Shown: in pieces, positions 58,736 through 64,000 of the stretch
Layout: the number at the start of each line of letters is the position of its first letter
Numbering within the stretch: the stretch's first letter is position 1
DNA from: Ascaphus truei
Taxonomy: Eukaryota > Chordata > Amphibia > Anura > Ascaphidae
DNA: 64,000 bases
Assembly (NCBI GenBank): GCA_036426205.1
Contig: CM071568.1
Location: forward strand, 220,518,442 to 220,582,441
Direction of reading: 5' to 3'
Translations under genes and position numbers: made by a program
The notes under the pieces: model-generated
What the model saw: only the letters and a program-made list of their open reading frames with translations
Database searches by the model: none
Told to the model about the DNA's origin: nothing

Positions 58736-60560
58736 TGCAAGATTGCCTGTAAGAGCTGCGCACTGAGCTGCAGCTCTCTCTGTTTAAGCAAACACAAGTG
58801 GCGCGATAAGTCTTGGAAAAACAAACAAAAAGCACTGTAGTGCAGTCTTGCATTTTTTTACCGAACTTTTAAAAAAATCAGGATTTTTCTTAGTGAATAC
58901 TGTTTTTACACACATTTTTTTATAGTGCGATAAGAAAATGCAAACTCGCTCCGCACTGAACTTATCAAAGTTTAGTGAACAGGTCCCTTAATATCTCATC
59001 ACAGCTACTACCATAAACTGTTTCTATTCTTCGGGCATTTTGACACATTTGTAGCTACTGTATATCTATAGCAATTATTGTGGCGTCTTCTTCCTCCATC
59101 TCCCTCTGCGGATAATCTTTTGGCTTGTGTCTGATGCAGCAAGCTTGGTTGTAGGTTGTTTTGGATACTTCTTCCTTCTTTATTTTGAATTTGTATTTAT
59201 GTCCTGTATTGCTATACTATTGACTTGATTGCTCAGACCTTATCTTCCTGCTTTGATTTTGTTCTGAAGATGGTGCACATTGCAACTGTGCATGGCTTTT
59301 GCAGATTCTGCGTATCTTGGTTCTGTAATTAATATAAGAGGATTGTGCATCTTGAGTTTAGATCCTATTAGGTCTGTAATCAGTGGATCTTGAACTTTAT
59401 TCTGCTTTCGCAAGTTCTGTCCAGGACAGCTCTGAGATTTAACGTTTATATGCATCCATTAACAAAACTCATTATTTCATAAACAGCATAGTGGCTTTCA
59501 TTTAAAGTTAAAATTAAAAATTGAGGGATTCAAACGCTCTGCTCTTTTCAGTTGTAATTAATTATGCATTGACATTCTAAATATATTTTTCCACTGTAAC
59601 TACACTTTCCCGCTATTCTCAACATTATGTTTACACTAGTACTATATACGTAGATATATATATGATAATATAGATATTAGATAGAATATATGAGATAGAG
59701 ATATAATGATATATATATATATAGTGCATTACCGAAGACAGTAACATCTGACTGCACACTTATTGTTACAGTCTACTTCTTCTCCCTAATTGCCTAATTG
59801 TCCCCATTGGCAGTGGAAAATGATCCAAAGTGATAATGAGCACATGCATTTTTTATTTTTACTGCATAATTTCTTTCCATTTTAATGTGTATAGCACTAA
59901 TGTGAATTAACTATATACATGTGCTGGTAGTGCTACTACTGACATGCACTTGGTACAATTCAGTGTTCTGACTAGATATATTAGGAAAGCGTATTTAATG
60001 GAAACGAATAAAACATTAATGACACTTTTATTATTCCTTAATTTATCACACGTTTAGCTTACATCTTCTGCCAAACAAATGGAAAGACCATTTTAAGATA
60101 AACTTCAAATAGTCTTGTTTTACATTCTGGGATAGATTTACCAAGGAACAGAACATTAGTTTACAGTAAATGTGTGTGTAAAGGACATTTTTAAAAATGG
60201 ATGTATGTTAATCTTGCACACTTTCTTTTTGCAGTCTAAGTACAGTAGGAAGAGGGTATTTAACTACATTTATAATTAGCTTGTTAAGCAAGCTTGTTTG
60301 CCTGGAACAAAATATTCAAAGACAGACAAAGAAGACATAACTGTTGTTGCTGTAAATGAACAAAAGGAGTGCACTTTTCCGTCAATCTGTTAATAGCTGT
60401 CACCACAACCATGTTGTCTGGCCAAAATACAACATGCTTTTTGACAGTACATGTTACCTAATTTTAAGAACAACAATGATAAGGAATTACTCCAATAAAC
60501 TTAAATGATAGATGAGACCAGACTGAGAATTCTATGGAGCTATTCCACATCACGCCACAT
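58736..60560. other. AT-rich unique DNA, no gene recognised
   Basis: A TA-rich tract lies at 59,645-59,725. The rest has no repeat, terminal structure or coding signal that I can see. Confidence 0.4.
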
Positions 60561-60561
60561 T

Positions 60562-61030
60562 TGCTCTTTAAAATAGAGGCTTTTAACGAATCCTGATCTG
60601 TGTGACTGAATTACTGATTGATTTCAAGTACTGCTTGTATTGTGTGGAGGTAGAAACAGAAGGGAAGTTCTGTGCTGTGTATAATAGTGTATACTAGCAG
60701 GGGTGGCTGAACTTGGGGAGTGTTCAGTGGGTTAATTTATTTTTAATTGTGTTGGAATCTAAAATCTGTAATATACTTTTTTTTCTCTCCTGCCTGGTTG
60801 AGTCTGCAGTGGGTGAGGTTAGTTGATTGTTTACCTAACACACCGGGTAAGTGTGTGCGTCCCTCTTTAAAACATAGGCTTTTAACGAATCCTGAACTTC
60901 CGTGTCCTGATCTGTGTGACAGAAATTGCAATTGTGTTTCAAGTGCTGTTTGTATAACGTGTGGAGTTACAACCAGAAGGAGTTGGAAGAAGGAAGATGT
61001 GAAACAAGGTATAGTATATGGAAGTACAGT
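60562..61030 (+). repeat. Two direct-repeat monomers upstream of the CR1 LINE
   Basis: 'ggcttttaacgaatcctga', 'ctgatctgtgtgac', 'tttcaagt...ctg' and 'tgtggag' occur at 60,575-60,690 and again, in the same order, at 60,868-61,000. They sit directly before the LINE body, the place where some LINEs carry tandem promoter monomers; that role is inference. Confidence 0.6.
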
Positions 61031-61252
61031 AAATTGTTAGCACTTATAACTCAATAGTTGCAACAATGAGCAGGATTGAGAATGCCACTAAATGCACATC
61101 ATGCCACATGTATGTTTACTTGGAGTAGCTGTTCTCTAATTGCAAGTTGTCTCTTCAGATCTGCAATCTGAGACTTCAAAGCGACTACCTGCTCACACTT
61201 CCCACAGAGGTATGCTCCATTAGATTGCTCATCTAAAGAGACAACTTTAAAT

Positions 61253-61646
61253 TAGAGATGGACAAACCATTCCAAATCCATTTCCCGTATTTTTCTGAAT
61301 TTGCCATTCAGAATCCGTTCCACTGTGTGACATCCACCGATGGATTATTACAGTTTCAATCCACGCCGCTTAATCCAAAACCGTCATCAGATACAAAAAA
61401 AAAAATCCAACTGCGGATTACGCAATCCGGTGATGAATTTTAAGAATCCAATCTGTCGATTCGATTCTTAAAATCCGTCTACAGATTGCAAAATCCGCGG
61501 ATGGATTGTCGGTGTTACAAAAAAAAAAAAAATCCTCAAAAAAGGCCAGGTATCATTTTTTGACTGATCCGCTGAAATCCGTGGACCAGAGGAATTGGCC
61601 GATCTGTGATGGATCCAAATCTACTCAAAAAAGTCACCTATCTCTA
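61253..61646. mobile_element. hAT-like MITE inserted in the CR1 ORF1
   Basis: Ends 'tagagatggacaaa' and 'gtcacctatctcta' are inverted for about 9 bp. 394 bp, with many internal 'aatccg' and 'cggat' blocks. Flanking 8-mers ('ctttaaat', 'gttgcaat') match at only five positions, so the target duplication is weak. It interrupts ORF1 between recognisable parts. Confidence 0.55.
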
Positions 61647-61967
61647 GTTGCAATAATGAGGAATATTGAAAATCTTGAAAGGAGTTTAGTGCTCACTGAG
61701 CAGACCCTGGCTGGGAATGGTAGTGTAGAGGGTGGAGTGACGATCAGGAAAAGGTAGGCAGCTGGGTAACAGTTAGAATAGGAAGAAGGGGGGAAGAGGA
61801 AGAGTCCGGACAGTCCTGAGCTGACCCATCCCAATAGATTTGCCAGATTGAGTGAAGATATTGGGAGTGTCAGGGCAGGAATAGCAAGGCTTGGGGAGAC
61901 TGATTCCTCTAGCAACCAGGGTAATAGTTCCTTCAGCACAGAGGGGACACAGGATACTCAGAGACCA

Positions 61968-62023
61968 GGTTAACAAAACACAAACCCCAGCAAGCTCTTT
62001 TTGGGAACCCCTGAGCCCCCACA

Positions 62024-62076
<53 letters not shown>

Positions 62077-62552
62077 AGTGTCAAAAAGGAGTGCTATTGA
62101 GCGTGGCATATGTATACAACAGACGACAGAGAAGCCCAATGCTACATACAAAATGACAGAAATACACAGTAAAATACTTATATATTCTCTTGAAAAAGGG
62201 TTATTTAGTTTAACCCTTTGGCCAAAGTGTTGTAACAACGTTGTTTAAGCCCGCCCCTCCCCACTTCCCAAGTTAGTAGGTCGTTTCATTCTACTGGATA
62301 TAGATCCAATGTGGTTTTTCTCCCTCCTAATAGAGGTAAATGAGAATTTTATCCTAATAGAGGTATATTAGTATTTTATCTGGTGGTGTTAGGACTTGCG
62401 AACGGGTGTCTGCCTTGTCGTGGCTCGCAAGCTTACAACGCTTTGGCCAAAGGGTTAAGCTAAATTACCCTTTTTCAAGAGAATATATAAGTATTTTACT
62501 GTGTACTTCTGTCATGTTGGATGTAGCATTGGGCTTCTCTGTCGTCTGTTGT
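61968..62552. mobile_element. Foldback insertion with 14-bp target duplication
   Basis: 'atactcagagacca' is present at 61,954-61,967 and again at 62,553-62,566, and the CR1 reading frame continues after the second copy. The 585-bp insert starts 'ggttaacaaaacacaaaccc', has a (TA)n tract at about 62,026-62,068, then a foldback. Arms 62,113-62,239 and 62,433-62,552 begin 'acaacagacgacagagaagc' and are complementary for about 120 bp, including 'ccctttggccaaag'. Confidence 0.85.
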
Positions 62553-64000
62553 ATACTCAGAGACCACGAAAGGTTGTGGTGGTAGGGGACTCCATTATTT
62601 TGAAGTAGGTAGGGCAATCTGTTGCCTTGACCGCTTGAACCAAACAGTTTGTGGTCTCCCAGAGGCTCCAAGTTCAGCAAATTGCTGAACGGGTAGACAG
62701 ATTTTTGGTACGGGCTGTGACTAACCCTGCAGTCTTGGTACACAATGGCATCAATTACAAAGTTAGAGGAAGATGGCGGGACCTAAAAAAGGATTTAATG
62801 AATCTAGGCTGCAAGCTTAAGGCAAGGACCTCCAAGGTAGTATTTTCTATAATACTACCAGTGCTGTGTGCTACCCCAGGGAAGACTGAAATTAAGGAGT
62901 GTAATGCATGTCTAACAAAGTGGTGTAGGAAGGAGGGTTTTGGGTTTTTATAGCACTGGGATTCTTTTTCTGTTAGATGCCATCTTTATGGTAGGGATGG
63001 ATTGCACCTCAATGAAGATGGATCTTCTGTGTTAGGGGGGAGGATGTTAAAATAGTTGGAAGAGATTTTAAACTAGGATGGAGGGGGAAGGAGGGAGGGA
63101 CATGAAACAGATAATAAAATAAACAGAATAGATAGAAATGGGGAAATTACAAGGGGTCATGGAGGTAGAATGGGCAAATGGGAGTTTTGGCAAGCAGGGA
63201 GACACCCATATTAAATACAGATAATAAAAGAAAACTTCTAAAGTCTAAATCGAATTGGAGTAGAAAGGTAAGAGCAGTTAAGATAAGAGCATGGACTGGA
63301 AAAAACTTAAATGCATGCTTGCTAATGCAAGAAGCCTGACAAATAAAATGGGGGAGCTTGAATTAATAGCTACAAGGAAGAAGTATGATATCATATGCAT
63401 TACTGAAACATAGTGGTATGAAACTCATGACTGGGCAGTTAATTTAGAGGGCTATCCACTTTTTTGGAAGGATGGAGGAAATAGAAGAGGAGATGGAGTA
63501 TGTTTATATGTTAAAATGGATTCAAAACCAATTATAAAGGAAAATGTTTCTGAAGGGAATGATGAAAATGGATTGAAACTAGCAGTGGAGGTAAAACTAT
63601 AAATAACATGTTGCAGGGATATGCTATCAAACGTATCTGTGAGATAGAGGAAGCCAAAATAATTTTTCAAATGGTTAAGGCATCAAAACTAGGTCATGTT
63701 TGCATAATGGGTGATTTTAATTATCCAAGCATAGACTGGGGCAATGAGATTAGCATTACATCGGAAGGAAGCAGGTTTTTTGAGGGTACTTAAAGATAAT
63801 TACATGCCCCAAATTATTGAGGAGCAATACTGGATTTGGCAATATCAAACAATGTAGAAGTAACACGTATTAAAGTTCAGAAACATTTGGGAAACAGTGA
63901 TCATGACATGGTCTCATTTGAAATAAATTATCAAAAACCATATTACTTGGGCAAAACAAAGACTTTAAACTTTAGAAAGGCAGATTTTAATAAACTGAGG

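Larger units (their letters stand above)
61075..64000 (+). pseudogene. CR1-group LINE: SGNH-type ORF1 and endonuclease start
   Basis: ORF1 begins near 61,065 with a cysteine-containing segment and continues at 61,650 past an inserted MITE. After a second insertion comes an SGNH-hydrolase-like domain: 'VVVVGDSI' at about 62,570 (nucleophile Ser block), 'WRDLKKDLMNLGCKLKA' near 62,780, 'SKVVFSIILPVLCATPG', 'KWCRKEGFGFL', and 'DGLHLNEDG' at about 63,000 (the Asp/His block). ORF2 follows from about 63,300: 'NARSLTNKMGELELIA', 'YDIICITETW' with the endonuclease Glu, 'LGHVCIMGDFNYPSIDW', and 'NSDHDMVSFE' at about 63,895. Frameshifts and stops are scattered. RT would lie beyond the window edge. Confidence 0.85.

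Overview
This window looks like repeat-dense intergenic or intronic chromatin from a vertebrate, most likely an anuran amphibian. The basis is its transposon mix: Ty3/gypsy LTR elements, Tx1-like L1, a CR1-group LINE with an SGNH-esterase-type ORF, L2, a Penelope-like GIY-YIG fragment, Chapaev-like, hAT and Tigger-like MITEs, foldback elements, and the repeat with 'acatagttacatagta' plus 'ccatcaagttcaacct'. There is no tRNA, rRNA, operon or CRISPR, and I recognise no intact host gene. The one host-exon-like stretch is a 31-codon open segment on the minus strand at 15,425-15,519.

Layout. 1-4,700: two noisy copies of one sequence flank minisatellites, a MITE and very large nested palindromes. 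4,691-7,528: 3' part of a gypsy element (integrase remnant plus LTR). 7.5-14 kb: AT-rich DNA with a foldback, a decayed L2 LINE and a palindromic MITE. 14.6-20.5 kb: three LTR copies, a Tigger-like MITE and mostly unique DNA. 20.5-25.7 kb: two elements filled by kilobases of CA-rich satellite. 27-31.5 kb: one minus-strand L1 broken apart by an LTR element with a CCCTA target duplication, a solo LTR and a hAT MITE. 31.5-37.4 kb: a palindromic MITE split by a solo LTR, then a second gypsy pol remnant split by a Chapaev-like MITE, its LTR, and flanking DNA. 38.7-40.2 kb: another CA-filled TIR element. 40.7-44.25 kb: a near copy of 33.8-37.3 kb differing mainly by one-base indels. 44-50 kb: CA-filled element, TA-flanked MITEs, LTR, foldbacks. 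51.3-54.2 kb: a minus-strand LTR element whose internal ORF is an array of about 25-residue repeats. 54.2-57.7 kb: Penelope GIY-YIG fragment, LTR and L1 ORF2. 60.5-64 kb: a CR1 LINE carrying two insertions and running off the window.

The features are not a functional pathway but a layered record of insertions. Nesting gives relative ages: the 27-31 kb L1 is older than the LTR elements and probably the hAT copy inside it; gypsy pol is older than the Chapaev-like MITE; the palindromic MITE is older than the LTR that splits it.

Many repeat copies differ by single-base insertions and deletions rather than substitutions. That pattern suggests unpolished long-read sequence in places, so many apparent frameshifts, and perhaps the 3.6 kb duplication itself, may not be biological. 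No database search was possible; family names rest on motifs and terminal structures visible here.
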